NCBI RefSeq assembly: GCF_038181555.1
Contig: NZ_JBBWUA010000001.1
Coordinates: 62,001 to 126,000 of the forward strand
Direction: 5' to 3'
Source: Desulfitobacterium sp038181555
GTDB lineage: Bacteria > Bacillota > Desulfitobacteriia > Desulfitobacteriales > Desulfitobacteriaceae
Length of the DNA stretch: 64,000 bases
Position numbers and translations under genes: made by a program. The notes beneath the pieces were generated by a model, which did not search any database, was not told where the DNA came from, and saw only the letters and a list, made by a program, of their open reading frames with translations. Each line of letters starts with the position of its first letter. Within the stretch, counting starts at the first letter, position 1. Positions 8,458-17,321 of this stretch are shown piece by piece.

Positions 8458-8486
8458 TTGCACCCTGTTGTCGGTAATGATAAAAT
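8458..8486 (+). promoter_or_regulatory. Sigma-A promoter of secA
   Basis: TTGCAC (8458-8463), 17-base spacer, TAAAAT (8481-8486), 38 bases before the secA start. Confidence 0.65.
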
Positions 8487-8524
8487 GAGACGATACCCTT
8501 GGACAGATGGAAAGGTGGTCAATA

Positions 8525-11023
8525 ATGGGTTTCTTAGACAAGTTATTCGATGATAATGGACGTGAGATTAAAAAGTACCAAAAAAGAGTTGAGGTAATCA
8601 ATGCTCTAGAGCCGGAAATTAAGGCTCTGTCAGATGAACAGTTGCGTGCTAAGACCGATGAATTCAAACAACGCTTGGCTGACGGGGAAAGTCTGGATGA
8701 CCTTTTACCCGAAGCCTTTGCCGTGGTTAGAGAAGCTTCATGGCGGGTCATCGGCCAAAGGCATTACGATGTGCAGCTCATCGGCGGCATGGTCCTCCAT
8801 GATGGCCGAATTGCGGAGATGCGTACTGGGGAAGGAAAAACGCTGGTAGCAACTCTTCCGTCCTATTTGAATGCCTTAACAGGTCGAGGAGTCCATATTG
8901 TAACCGTAAATGATTATCTTGCCCGTCGTGACAGTGAAATGATGGGCCTCATCCATCAATTCTTAGGGCTATCCGTAGGTCTCATTGTTCATGGTTTAAA
9001 CTATAGCCAGCGGCGTGAAAGCTATGCTGCAGATATAACCTATGGTACCAATAATGAATTTGGCTTCGATTACCTCCGTGATAATATGGTGACCCGGCCG
9101 GATGGTCTTGTGCAACGGGAGCTACATTATGCCATTGTGGACGAAGTAGACTCTATCTTAATTGATGAGGCACGGACCCCTTTGATTATTTCCGGTGAAG
9201 CGGACAAGCCGACTGAGCTTTATTTCCGCGTTGCCATGATTATTCCCCGCTTAAAACCGGAAGAAGACTATAATGTTAATGAAAAAGACCGGGTGGTGAC
9301 CTTGACGGAACAAGGGGTCAGCCGGGTTGAAACCATGCTCGCCGTAGAAAACCTCTTTGATGATTTGCATACAGAATTGGCTCATCATGTCAATCAGGCT
9401 CTTAAAGCCCATGCCCTATTTAAGCGAGATCGGGATTATGTAGTCAAGGATGGCCAAGTCATTATTGTAGATGAGTTCACGGGACGACTGATGTTCGGAA
9501 GGCGTTATTCGGAAGGTTTACATCAAGCGATTGAAGCCAAGGAAAAAGTAAAAATTGAAAAAGAATCGCAAACCTTAGCAACCATCACCTTCCAAAACTA
9601 TTTCCGGATGTTTGAAAAGCTGTCCGGCATGACCGGGACAGCGATGACTGAAGAGCCGGAATTCAGGAAAATTTACAAACTGGATGTCGTCGTTATTCCC
9701 ACCAACATGCCGATGATCCGCGAGGATATACCTGATGTGGTCTATCGGACTGAAGAGGGTAAGTTTAAAGCTGTTGTGGAAGAAATTATTGAACGCTATA
9801 AAAAGGGACAACCGGTCCTTGTGGGTACCGTATCCGTTGAAAAGTCTGAGCGTTTAAGCGATATGTTGGAGCGTCGTGGTGTCCCACATCAAGTGCTCAA
9901 TGCCAAGTTCCATGAGAAAGAAGCTGAGATCATTGCCGGTGCAGGGTTAAAAGGCATGGTAACCATTGCCACCAACATGGCCGGTCGTGGTACAGATATT
10001 ATCCTCGGTGAGGAAGTAGCCCCTCTGGGCGGTCTGCATATTATTGGAACAGAGCGCCACGAATCGCGCCGGATTGATAACCAGCTGCGTGGACGTGCCG
10101 GACGTCAAGGGGACCCGGGTTCCTCTCAATTTTTCCTCTCCCTCGAAGATGATCTGATGCGCCTCTTCGGTGCTGAAAACATCATGGGGATGATGGATAA
10201 ATTGGGTATGGATGACTCCATTCCCATCACCTCCAAGATGATTTCTCGTTCGGTAGAGACGGCTCAACGTCGCGTGGAAAATCGCAACTTTGAGATTCGG
10301 AAGCATGTCTTGGATTACGATGATGTCATGAATCTCCAGCGTGAAGTGATCTACGCTCAACGCCGTCAGGTGCTGATGGGTGGAAACATCCAAGAAAGCA
10401 TTGCGGATATGTTGGAAAAAGTGGTTCGGGAAACGGTGGATATGTTTGGTGCCCAAAGCCCTTATCCGGAAGAATGGGATCTCAACAGCTTCCTTGAGTA
10501 TGTGGAGAATCTCATCCTACCCAACCATGATATTTCCACAGACCAAGTGGCCAACATGGAAAAAGAAGAAATCGTCGAGATGCTTCTGGAAAGAGCCCGC
10601 GCACATTACAAAACTCGGGAAGAGGCCTTCGGCGAAGAGATTATGCGGGAAATCGAACGGGCTGTTATGCTACAAGTGGTGGACAAAAAGTGGATGGATC
10701 ACTTGGACGCCATGGATATGCTCCGGGAGGGCATTGGTTTACGGGCTTATGGGCAAAAGAACCCCTTGGTGGAATATCGCCATGAAGCCTATGATATGTT
10801 CCAAGGCATGATTAGCTCTATCCAAGAAGATACAATTCGCTATATCATGAGAGTGACCCCTCAAGTAACGGAGCAAAAGCAGGAAGAACCTCAGCATGTC
10901 CGTACGAATCGAGATGAGGAAGAGGCTGCCCGCCCAGTCCATAATGAAGGACCTCAAATCGGACGTAACGACCCCTGCCCCTGTGGAAGTGGCAAAAAGT
11001 ATAAGAAATGCTGCGGAGCGTAA
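8525..11023 (+). CDS. secA: Preprotein translocase ATPase SecA
   Basis: SecA drives unfolded preproteins through SecYEG. The 832 residues show NBD1 with Walker A-type MRTGEGKT near residue 100, TVNDYLARRD, and Walker B VDEVDSILIDEARTPL; the preprotein cross-linking domain; NBD2 with TNMAGRGTDI; the helical wing and scaffold; and the C-terminal zinc motif CPCGSGKKYKKCC, which binds SecB or lipid. ATG 8525 is chosen (MGFLDKLFDDN) because AAAGGTGG lies just upstream; an in-frame ATG at 8507 precedes that site. Length and order are normal. prfB follows, a widely conserved arrangement. Confidence 0.97.
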   Translation: MGFLDKLFDDNGREIKKYQKRVEVINALEPEIKALSDEQLRAKTDEFKQRLADGESLDDLLPEAFAVVREASWRVIGQRHYDVQLIGGMVLHDGRIAEMRTGEGKTLVATLPSYLNALTGRGVHIVTVNDYLARRDSEMMGLIHQFLGLSVGLIVHGLNYSQRRESYAADITYGTNNEFGFDYLRDNMVTRPDGLVQRELHYAIVDEVDSILIDEARTPLIISGEADKPTELYFRVAMIIPRLKPEEDYNVNEKDRVVTLTEQGVSRVETMLAVENLFDDLHTELAHHVNQALKAHALFKRDRDYVVKDGQVIIVDEFTGRLMFGRRYSEGLHQAIEAKEKVKIEKESQTLATITFQNYFRMFEKLSGMTGTAMTEEPEFRKIYKLDVVVIPTNMPMIREDIPDVVYRTEEGKFKAVVEEIIERYKKGQPVLVGTVSVEKSERLSDMLERRGVPHQVLNAKFHEKEAEIIAGAGLKGMVTIATNMAGRGTDIILGEEVAPLGGLHIIGTERHESRRIDNQLRGRAGRQGDPGSSQFFLSLEDDLMRLFGAENIMGMMDKLGMDDSIPITSKMISRSVETAQRRVENRNFEIRKHVLDYDDVMNLQREVIYAQRRQVLMGGNIQESIADMLEKVVRETVDMFGAQSPYPEEWDLNSFLEYVENLILPNHDISTDQVANMEKEEIVEMLLERARAHYKTREEAFGEEIMREIERAVMLQVVDKKWMDHLDAMDMLREGIGLRAYGQKNPLVEYRHEAYDMFQGMISSIQEDTIRYIMRVTPQVTEQKQEEPQHVRTNRDEEEAARPVHNEGPQIGRNDPCPCGSGKKYKKCCGA

Positions 11024-11073
11024 AGCGCTTAAATTTGATAGTACCAGAGACCAAGTAAAGTAGGGAAAATTGA

Positions 11074-11111
11074 GGGCGAAGCACCGGCCGAGGCTGTGCA
11101 TCGCCCTACCT
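11074..11111 (+). terminator. Hairpin between secA and prfB
   Basis: GGGCGA (11074-11079) pairs with TCGCCC (11101-11106) and an inner GCAC pairs with GTGC. The following TACCTTATTG is only weakly T-rich, so it may be a partial terminator or an mRNA-stabilising hairpin. Confidence 0.45.
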
Positions 11112-11172
11112 TATTGATTGTGCTATTACACTAGATCAGTTTAGTGATAAATATTTGGGTGGTGATTGTTAA

Positions 11173-12280
11173 GTGATATTTGAATGGAAAAGGGAGCTCG
11201 AAAGTTTAGAAACGCGCTTGGCAGATTTGAGGGACTCTCTTTGACGTCGCTCAAAGAGCAGATAAGATTAGTATATTAGAGATCGAGTTGCAACGGCCAG
11301 ATTTCTGGGATCACCCAGAATCCGCCCAAAAGGTGATGCAGGAAATTTCTTATCATCAAGAAAAGTTGAAAACTTTCACCACCTTGAGGCAACAGTTGGA
11401 CGATCTATTGACCCTCTATCAATTGGCAGTGGAAGAAAACGATGAGTCCCTAGAGGCTGAGATTGAAGAAGGGGTGAAGGCACTCCAACAACGTCTCGAG
11501 GGTTTAGAACTAGAAATCCTATTGAGCGGTCCATATGATCGTAATAATGCCATTTTGACACTTCATGCTGGGGCAGGGGGGACAGAAGCTCAAGACTGGG
11601 TCTCCATGCTCTATCGGATGTATGTACGTTACGGTGAGCGTCATGGGTATAAAGTAGAAACCATGGATTTGCTACCTGGTGATGAAGCCGGGATTAAGAG
11701 CGCTACTCTCTCGATCTCCGGAGAAAATGCCTATGGCTATCTGAAATCAGAAAAAGGGGTTCACCGTCTCGTGCGGATTTCCCCCTTTGATGCTTCGGGG
11801 CGCCGACATACCTCCTTTGCTTCCTTGGATGTGATTCCCGAAGTCATGGATGATGGCGAGGAAGTCCCGATTGCTGCGGAGGATCTTAAGGTAGATACCT
11901 ACCGGGCCAGCGGTGCAGGAGGGCAGCACGTCAACAAGACCAGTTCAGCAGTTCGCATCACCCACATACCCACGGGTATTGTCGTTCAATCCCAAAGTGA
12001 ACGTTCGCAAATCCAGAACAGAGCCTATTGTATGCGTATCTTGCAGGCCAAGCTCTTGGAGCTCAAACGCAAACAGCAGGAAGATGAAATTTCGGAGATT
12101 CGAGGGGAACAGCAGGATATCGCTTGGGGTAGCCAGATTCGTTCTTATGTCTTCCATCCATATAACATGGTGAAGGATCATCGAACTAATGAGGAGACAG
12201 CGAATACCGGAGCGGTGATGGACGGCGAGATTGATGAATTTATCGCCGCTTATCTGCAAAAAACAAAAGTTGTGAAATGA
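11173..12280 (+). CDS. prfB: Peptide chain release factor 2, with programmed +1 frameshift
   Basis: RF2 reads UAA and UGA and triggers peptide release. Frame one runs from GTG 11173 (RBS GGTGGT) for 23 codons to CTT TGA at 11239-11244; the ribosome must slip +1 at CTT so that GAC (11243) is read, after which the frame stays open to 12280. An AGG sits three codons before the stop, at the position of the stimulatory Shine-Dalgarno-like element in known prfB genes. The total is about 368 residues. Seen: the RF2 anticodon tripeptide SPF in LVRISPFDASGRRHTS and the catalytic GGQ in SGAGGQHVNKT. This is autoregulation: low RF2 favours the shift. It is not a broken gene. Confidence 0.95.
11239..11245 (+). 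promoter_or_regulatory. prfB +1 frameshift site CTTTGAC
   Basis: CTT-TGA-C is the classic RF2 slip site: tRNA-Leu on CUU slips to UUU while the in-frame UGA stalls. AGG lies upstream at 11230-11232, in the position found in E. coli and Bacillus prfB. Confidence 0.93.
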
Positions 12281-12281
12281 T

Positions 12282-12309
12282 AAAAGGCTTGGCGCAAGCC
12301 AAGCCTTTT
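12282..12309 (+). terminator. Terminator after prfB
   Basis: AAAAGGCTTGGC pairs perfectly with GCCAAGCCTTTT around GCAA, a strong 12-bp stem with a built-in T tail. Confidence 0.85.
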
Positions 12310-12360
12310 ATGAAACCCAAGTGGCGCAAAATGTAATAATAAAATTTTGGAGGGATTAGC

Positions 12361-13191
12361 GTGACAATTCTTGAACTGAAACGTATGGCCAACCAAATAC
12401 GCCAAGATATTATCACCATGCTGGTGCCAGCTAAATCAGGTCATCCCGGAGGTAGCTTGTCAGCAGCGGATATACTTACGGTTTTGTATTATCATGAAAT
12501 GAATGTTAAACCGGAAGATCCTCAATGGGCAGAGCGAGATCGCTTTGTTTTAGCTAAAGGGCATGCCGCACCTGTGCTCTATGCGGCACTTGCAGAGAAA
12601 GGCTACTTTCCAAAGGAAGAAATGATGGGACTTAGACAAACCGGTCGGATCCTGCAAGGGCATCCGGATATGAAAAAGGTGCCCGGTGTGGATATGTCAA
12701 CAGGCTCTTTGGGTCAAGGATTATCCGCAGCCAACGGCATGGCTCTGGCAGGGAAACTCGATAAGAAAGATTTCCGTGTCTATGTGGTATTAGGGGACGG
12801 GGAAATGGCAGAAGGCCAAGTCTGGGAAGCTGCCATGGCTGCGGCCCATTACAAACTGGACAATGTAACCGCAATTCTCGATTACAATGGCTTACAAATT
12901 GATGGAACTACAGATAGTGTCATGTCCTCTGATCCACTAACTGATAAATGGCAGGCCTTTGGCTGGCATGTCCTAGAGGTAGATGGCAATGATATTGAAG
13001 AGCTTTTAGCTGCTTTAGCTGAAGCCAAAAAAGTCAAGGGAAAACCCACCATCCTCATTGCCCGCACCATCAAAGGCAAAGGGGTATCCTTTATGGAAAA
13101 CCAAGTGGGCTGGCATGGCAACGCTCCCAACGCGGAGCAAGCTGAGCAAGCTTTAAAGGAATTAAGAGAGGAGGCGGCTCGCCTTGGCTAA
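12361..13191 (+). CDS. Transketolase, N-terminal (TPP-binding) subunit
   Basis: Transketolase moves two-carbon units between sugar phosphates in the non-oxidative pentose phosphate pathway. This half, 276 residues, carries the diphosphate- and TPP-binding domain: AKSGHPGGSLSAADIL, KGHAAPVLYAALAEKG, GSLGQGLSAANGMAL, and the TPP motif GDGEMAEGQVWEAAMAA through LDYNG. The start is GTG after GGAGGGATTAGC. The second half is encoded immediately downstream with an 8-base overlap, so the enzyme works as a two-subunit form, common in Bacillota and archaea. Sugar specificity cannot be told from sequence. Confidence 0.93.
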   Translation: MTILELKRMANQIRQDIITMLVPAKSGHPGGSLSAADILTVLYYHEMNVKPEDPQWAERDRFVLAKGHAAPVLYAALAEKGYFPKEEMMGLRQTGRILQGHPDMKKVPGVDMSTGSLGQGLSAANGMALAGKLDKKDFRVYVVLGDGEMAEGQVWEAAMAAAHYKLDNVTAILDYNGLQIDGTTDSVMSSDPLTDKWQAFGWHVLEVDGNDIEELLAALAEAKKVKGKPTILIARTIKGKGVSFMENQVGWHGNAPNAEQAEQALKELREEAARLG

Positions 13192-14119
13192 ACAAGCGAC
13201 ACGCGATGCTTATGGTAAGGCTTTAGTAGCCTTAGGAGCAGAAAATGAATCGATCGTCGTCCTGGATGCGGATTTATCTAAGTCCACGAAGACTGCAGAT
13301 TTTGGCAAGCTCTATCCGGAACGATTCTTCAACATGGGGATTGCCGAAGCAAACCTCATGGGCACGGCGGCCGGTTTAGCCGCTGCCGGGAAAATTCCTT
13401 TTGCCAGTACCTTTGCTATCTTTGCTACGGGTCGGGCCTTTGAACAGATTCGCAATTCCATTGCCTATCCCAAGCTCAATGTTAAGATCGCAGCCACTCA
13501 CGCTGGGGTTACCGTCGGTGAAGACGGGGGCTCCCACCAAGCTGTAGAGGATATAGCCATCATGCGAGCTGTTCCGAATATGACAGTTTTGGTGCCAGCT
13601 GACGGAGAGGAAACCCGCCAAGTCATCAGGGCTGCTGCAGAATATAAAGGGCCGGTCTATATTCGTATGGGACGCCTCGATGTTCCCCTGCTTTTTGATG
13701 AGAATTATCAGTTTGAGATCGGCAAAGCCAATGTTCTTCGTGAAGGCTCTGACTGTGTTGTTTTTGCTAACGGAGTCATGGTAGCCGCTGCTATGGAAGC
13801 TGCCCAAGAGTTAGAGCAAGAAGGTCTGCAAGTGGCTGTCGTCAATGTGGCTTCTGTCAAGCCTCTTGATGTAGAAACGATAATTTCCTATGCACAAAAA
13901 ACTGGTGCAGTAGTCACCGCCGAAGAACATAACATAATTGGCGGTTTGGGAAGCGCCGTAGCTGAGACACTCGGGGAAAGTGCGCCCACTCCTATGGTAC
14001 GGGTAGGCATTAAAGATACCTTTGGCGAATCCGGTCGTCCCCTCGAGCTGTTAGAAAAATATGGTTTGACTAAGAAGGAAGTCTTAGCTGCTGTAAAAGC
14101 AGTTATGGCAAAGAAATAA
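13184..14119 (+). CDS. Transketolase, C-terminal (pyrimidine-binding) subunit
   Basis: The 311 residues carry the pyrimidine-binding and C-terminal regulatory domains of transketolase. Seen: DADLSKSTKTADFGKLYPERFFNMGIAEANLMG with the catalytic glutamate in IAEANL, FAIFATGRAFEQIRNSIAYP, and THAGVTVGEDGGSHQ. The C-terminal domain ends near AEEHNIIGGLGSAVAETL. The start is TTG 13184 inside the end of the partner gene, with GAGGAGGCGG as ribosome site, so production of the two subunits is coupled. A terminator at 14157 ends the operon. Confidence 0.93.
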   Translation: MAKQATRDAYGKALVALGAENESIVVLDADLSKSTKTADFGKLYPERFFNMGIAEANLMGTAAGLAAAGKIPFASTFAIFATGRAFEQIRNSIAYPKLNVKIAATHAGVTVGEDGGSHQAVEDIAIMRAVPNMTVLVPADGEETRQVIRAAAEYKGPVYIRMGRLDVPLLFDENYQFEIGKANVLREGSDCVVFANGVMVAAAMEAAQELEQEGLQVAVVNVASVKPLDVETIISYAQKTGAVVTAEEHNIIGGLGSAVAETLGESAPTPMVRVGIKDTFGESGRPLELLEKYGLTKKEVLAAVKAVMAKK

Positions 14120-14156
14120 ATTACATCAAACTCGGCGAAGTCTCGTTCATCAAATC

Positions 14157-14192
14157 AACCGACCTGTTCTTTATGAATAGGCCGGTTTTTTT
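14157..14192 (+). terminator. Terminator after transketolase
   Basis: AACCG-CCT-TTC pairs with GAA-AGG-CGGTT around a TTTA loop with small bulges; seven T residues follow. Confidence 0.8.
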
Positions 14193-14383
14193 GCCTCCAA
14201 CCTTGATTGCAGCGTAAGTTTTTAGCTGGCTTTTCGTCATTAATAACAGGAAATCCACACCCCATGTCGAATAGTCTTATAGTTTGGGTATAGGAAATCG
14301 GTAATATATGGAGAGTTAAACCCATAATAAGGCTGATTTTAGTGGATAGAGAGAACTGTAGGCAAAATTCAAGGAGGATAAAG

Positions 14384-15070
14384 ATGATCCAATTGACTAA
14401 TGTATCGAAGATATATCCGAACGGCTCACGGGCCCTTGTCGATATTAGTCTAAAAATAGACAATGGGGAATTCGTCTTCTTAGTTGGGCCCAGTGGGGCT
14501 GGAAAATCGACACTCATTCGCTTACTCTATCGAGAGGAATTACCAACCCGTGGTCAAGTGACCATGAACGGTAGGAGCATGATTCGTCTACGCGATCGTG
14601 AGGTTCCGCAGCTCAGGCGCACCGTTGGCGTGATTTTCCAAGATTTCAGGTTGTTGCCCAATAAAACAGCCTTTGAAAATGTTGCTTTTGCCCTGGAAGT
14701 CATCGGTGTGGGCAGGCGGGAAGTAAAAAACCGAACTAAGAAAGCCCTTGAGCTTGTGGGTTTAGCCAATAAAGAGAATTGCTTTCCTCATCAATTATCG
14801 GGTGGAGAACAACAACGGGTGTCGGTAGCCAGAGCGATTGTCAATAATCCTGCCCTTTTAGTGGCGGATGAACCGACGGGCAATCTGGATCCGGAGACTG
14901 CTTGGGGTATTATGGAACTCCTCTATAATATTAATCGCCGAGGAACCACCATTGTTATGGCTACCCATGCGCGCGAAATTGTCGATCAAATGCAGAAACG
15001 CGTGATTGCCATTGAAGACGGTAAAGTGGCACGTGATCAGAAGCAGGGGGCCTATGGCTATGGGACTTAA
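14384..15070 (+). CDS. ftsE: Cell division ATP-binding protein FtsE
   Basis: FtsE is the ATPase of the FtsEX complex, which activates peptidoglycan hydrolases during division or, in Gram-positives, elongation and sporulation. The 228 residues start MIQLTNVSKIYPNGSRAL and show Walker A VGPSGAGKST, signature LSGGEQQRVSVARAI, Walker B LLVADEPTGNLDPET and the H-loop ATHAREIV. ATG 14384 is chosen because AAGGAGG lies six bases upstream; an in-frame ATG 42 bases earlier lacks such a site. It overlaps ftsX by 11 bases. Confidence 0.95.
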   Translation: MIQLTNVSKIYPNGSRALVDISLKIDNGEFVFLVGPSGAGKSTLIRLLYREELPTRGQVTMNGRSMIRLRDREVPQLRRTVGVIFQDFRLLPNKTAFENVAFALEVIGVGRREVKNRTKKALELVGLANKENCFPHQLSGGEQQRVSVARAIVNNPALLVADEPTGNLDPETAWGIMELLYNINRRGTTIVMATHAREIVDQMQKRVIAIEDGKVARDQKQGAYGYGT

Positions 15071-15944
15071 TTCAGTAGGGTACATATTTCGTGAAGTGGG
15101 CAATTCAATCCGAAGGAACGCATGGTTGAGTCTTGCTTCAGTGTTGACGGTTACCATTTCCATGGTGATTTTAGGTGCATCCATTTTCTTTTTGCTCAAT
15201 GCCTCCAATTTAGCTGCGGATTTTGAGTCGGAGTTAGAAATAGCTGTTTTTGCTAAAGATACCCTAGATTCTCAGGAGATTAAAGCTCTAGGGGAAAAGA
15301 TAAAAGACCTATCCGGAGTAGATACTATTGAATTTGTTCCTAAGGAGCAAGCCTTAAAGGACTTAACTAAATCCATGAAGTCCACCTCCATTGTCGAGGA
15401 TATCGGAGATACTAACCCTTTTCCGGATAAGTATACTGTCCATGTGGTGGATCCTCAGCAGGTACAAAATGTAGCCGATCGCATCACTAAGCTGACCGGT
15501 GTGGATAATGTAGTATATGGTAAAGATGTCGTCGAGCCCTTGCTCAAATTTACAGAATGGTTGCGCTGGGCAGGAACGATTATCGTCGGGCTATTTGCCG
15601 TCGCTTCACTTGTCTTGATTTCTCTCAATATCAAGATGAATGTTTTTTCACGCCGCAAGGAGATTGAGATCATGAAGCTGGTAGGGGCGAGTAACGCCTT
15701 TATTCGTTGGCCTTTTATCCTTGAAGGACTATTCTTAGGATTAATCGGAGGGCTACTTGCAGTATTAGTCGTCGGTTTAGGCTATGATTGGCTTGCAAGA
15801 TACATTCAGGACACCCTGACCTTTATGCCCGTAGTCCATGAAACTGAGTTGATTGGGAAGGTTCTCGGCTCTCTCGTGCTGGTGGGTATGGGAATCGGTG
15901 CCTTGGGAAGTACCATTTCTTTGCGCAGATTTTTAAAAGTATAA
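15060..15944 (+). CDS. ftsX: Cell division protein FtsX
   Basis: FtsX is the membrane partner of FtsE and relays ATPase state to extracellular hydrolase regulators. The 294 residues start MGLNSVGYIFREVGNSIRRN and have one membrane segment near residues 25-45, an extracellular domain of about 120 residues (EIAVFAKD ... VVYGKDVVEPLLK), then three membrane segments with the conserved RRKEIEIMKLVGAS loop. ATG 15060 has AGGGGG nine bases upstream; ATG 15054 is too close to it. The gene encoding its probable partner, a coiled-coil M23 hydrolase, follows 26 bases later. Confidence 0.93.
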   Translation: MGLNSVGYIFREVGNSIRRNAWLSLASVLTVTISMVILGASIFFLLNASNLAADFESELEIAVFAKDTLDSQEIKALGEKIKDLSGVDTIEFVPKEQALKDLTKSMKSTSIVEDIGDTNPFPDKYTVHVVDPQQVQNVADRITKLTGVDNVVYGKDVVEPLLKFTEWLRWAGTIIVGLFAVASLVLISLNIKMNVFSRRKEIEIMKLVGASNAFIRWPFILEGLFLGLIGGLLAVLVVGLGYDWLARYIQDTLTFMPVVHETELIGKVLGSLVLVGMGIGALGSTISLRRFLKV

Positions 15945-15970
15945 ATACGCAATGAAGAGGAGGAAAAAGC

Positions 15971-17104
15971 ATGGCTAAGAAAAAGGGGATAGTTGCCCTT
16001 TTACTCACAACCGTAATGCTGGCTGGTTCAGTCATTCCACTTCAAGCTGGGGAATTAGAGGATGCCCTCAACAAACAGCGGGACTTGCAAAGGAAGGAAG
16101 AACAAGCCCGTAGTCAGTTAAATAAGCTAACCTTTACTGCAGATAAGCTTCAAGGTCAGATTAAGAATTTAGCCACCCAAATTGCCGTAGCTGAGAGCAC
16201 GTTGGATACTACCGAAGTAGCTTATAACGAGGCAGCGGAAGCAGTTGCCCTATCCGAGCAAGAGCTAAAAGAGCGGGAGGAAGAGCTAGCTAATCGTCAA
16301 GTTGTATTGCGTCAGCGTATCCGGGAGATTTATGAAGCAGGTCAAGTGAGCTATCTGGAGATAATATTTGAAGCTGAGGACCTCAGCGATTTTATTACCC
16401 GCTTAGAGTATTTTAATCGCTTAGTTACCAATGACCAAAAGATTCTCACTGATATTAGCATGGAAAGAGCGAGAATTGAAGAAGAAACTAAGCTTCTTCA
16501 AGTACGTCGTGATGAAGCAGCCCAATTGAAGGTAGCAGCAGAACAAGCGAAAGCAGCACTGGATGGGAAGAAACGAGAGCATCAGGTGGCGCTGGATTCC
16601 AATAAGAAGGCTCAAAATGATATTTTCGAACAAATCGAACAGATGGAAGCGGACTCGAACGCTATTGCCGAAAAAATCCGTAAATTGACTGCTAATTCCG
16701 GGGTGGTTCATGGAACAATCAGTACCTATCCCTTGCCTGGGTATACTGAAGTGAGCAGCTCTTATGGATGGCGTATTCATCCCATCACGAAAAAGAAGAG
16801 CTTACATACAGGGACGGACCTCCCTGCTCCCACGGGAACGAAGGTTTTGGCTGCGGGTAACGGTGAAGTCATTATGGCCAGTTGGTATGGTGCCTACGGC
16901 AATGCTGTTATTGTCGACCATGGGGGCGGGTATACCACCCTTTATGGACATAATTCTAAGCTTGCCGTTAAGGTAGGCGACATGGTCAAGGCGGGTGATG
17001 TGGTAGCTTATGTTGGCTCAACCGGTTGGAGTACCGGACCGCATCTTCATTTTGAAGTACGCATTAAAGGAGAAACTACAGATCCTCTACAATTTTTCCG
17101 CTAG
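15971..17104 (+). CDS. Secreted coiled-coil M23 peptidase (EnvC/PcsB-like)
   Basis: A 377-residue exported murein endopeptidase or hydrolase activator. It has a signal peptide (KKKGIVALLLTTVMLAGSVIP, cleavage near QAG), then about 220 residues of coiled coil (EEQARSQLNKLTFTADKL onward), then an LytM/M23 domain. The zinc-site residues look intact: HTGTDL (HxxxD) and HLHFEV (HxH). Because the catalytic motif is complete, direct hydrolysis is possible, unlike degenerate EnvC. Its position right after ftsEX, and the coiled coil, suggest it is the hydrolase controlled by FtsEX, as for EnvC, PcsB or CwlO. That link is inference from context. Confidence 0.9.
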   Translation: MAKKKGIVALLLTTVMLAGSVIPLQAGELEDALNKQRDLQRKEEQARSQLNKLTFTADKLQGQIKNLATQIAVAESTLDTTEVAYNEAAEAVALSEQELKEREEELANRQVVLRQRIREIYEAGQVSYLEIIFEAEDLSDFITRLEYFNRLVTNDQKILTDISMERARIEEETKLLQVRRDEAAQLKVAAEQAKAALDGKKREHQVALDSNKKAQNDIFEQIEQMEADSNAIAEKIRKLTANSGVVHGTISTYPLPGYTEVSSSYGWRIHPITKKKSLHTGTDLPAPTGTKVLAAGNGEVIMASWYGAYGNAVIVDHGGGYTTLYGHNSKLAVKVGDMVKAGDVVAYVGSTGWSTGPHLHFEVRIKGETTDPLQFFR

Positions 17105-17200
17105 GCATTAGTGCGAAAGCAGTGCTGACCTGGCGCAAGCCAAGTTTTCTTTAAATAAGTATGTCCCGAAGTGGATAGGCATATAATAAAAGAGACTTGC

Positions 17201-17224
17201 TTCTGATGGACATCATCAGAATTT
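17201..17224 (+). promoter_or_regulatory. Perfect inverted repeat upstream of the S41 protease gene
   Basis: TTCTGATG (17201-17208), five-base centre, CATCAGAA (17214-17221), followed by TTT. It lies 100 bases before the TTG start and just after a TATAAT at 17192. It could be an operator or a short hairpin; the flanking T run is too short for a convincing terminator. Confidence 0.4.
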
Positions 17225-17321
17225 AGCAAAGTGAACGAGCCGCCGCCACTTATCTCCTACCAAAGATCAAGGGGAGAGTCACGGTTAAAAATAGGGATCA
17301 GAGTAGGAAGGGGATATCGCT

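Noticed and set aside
10380..10811. 143-codon frame inside secA
   Set aside because: Shadow of secA in another frame; Trp/Lys-rich composition is unlike a real protein.
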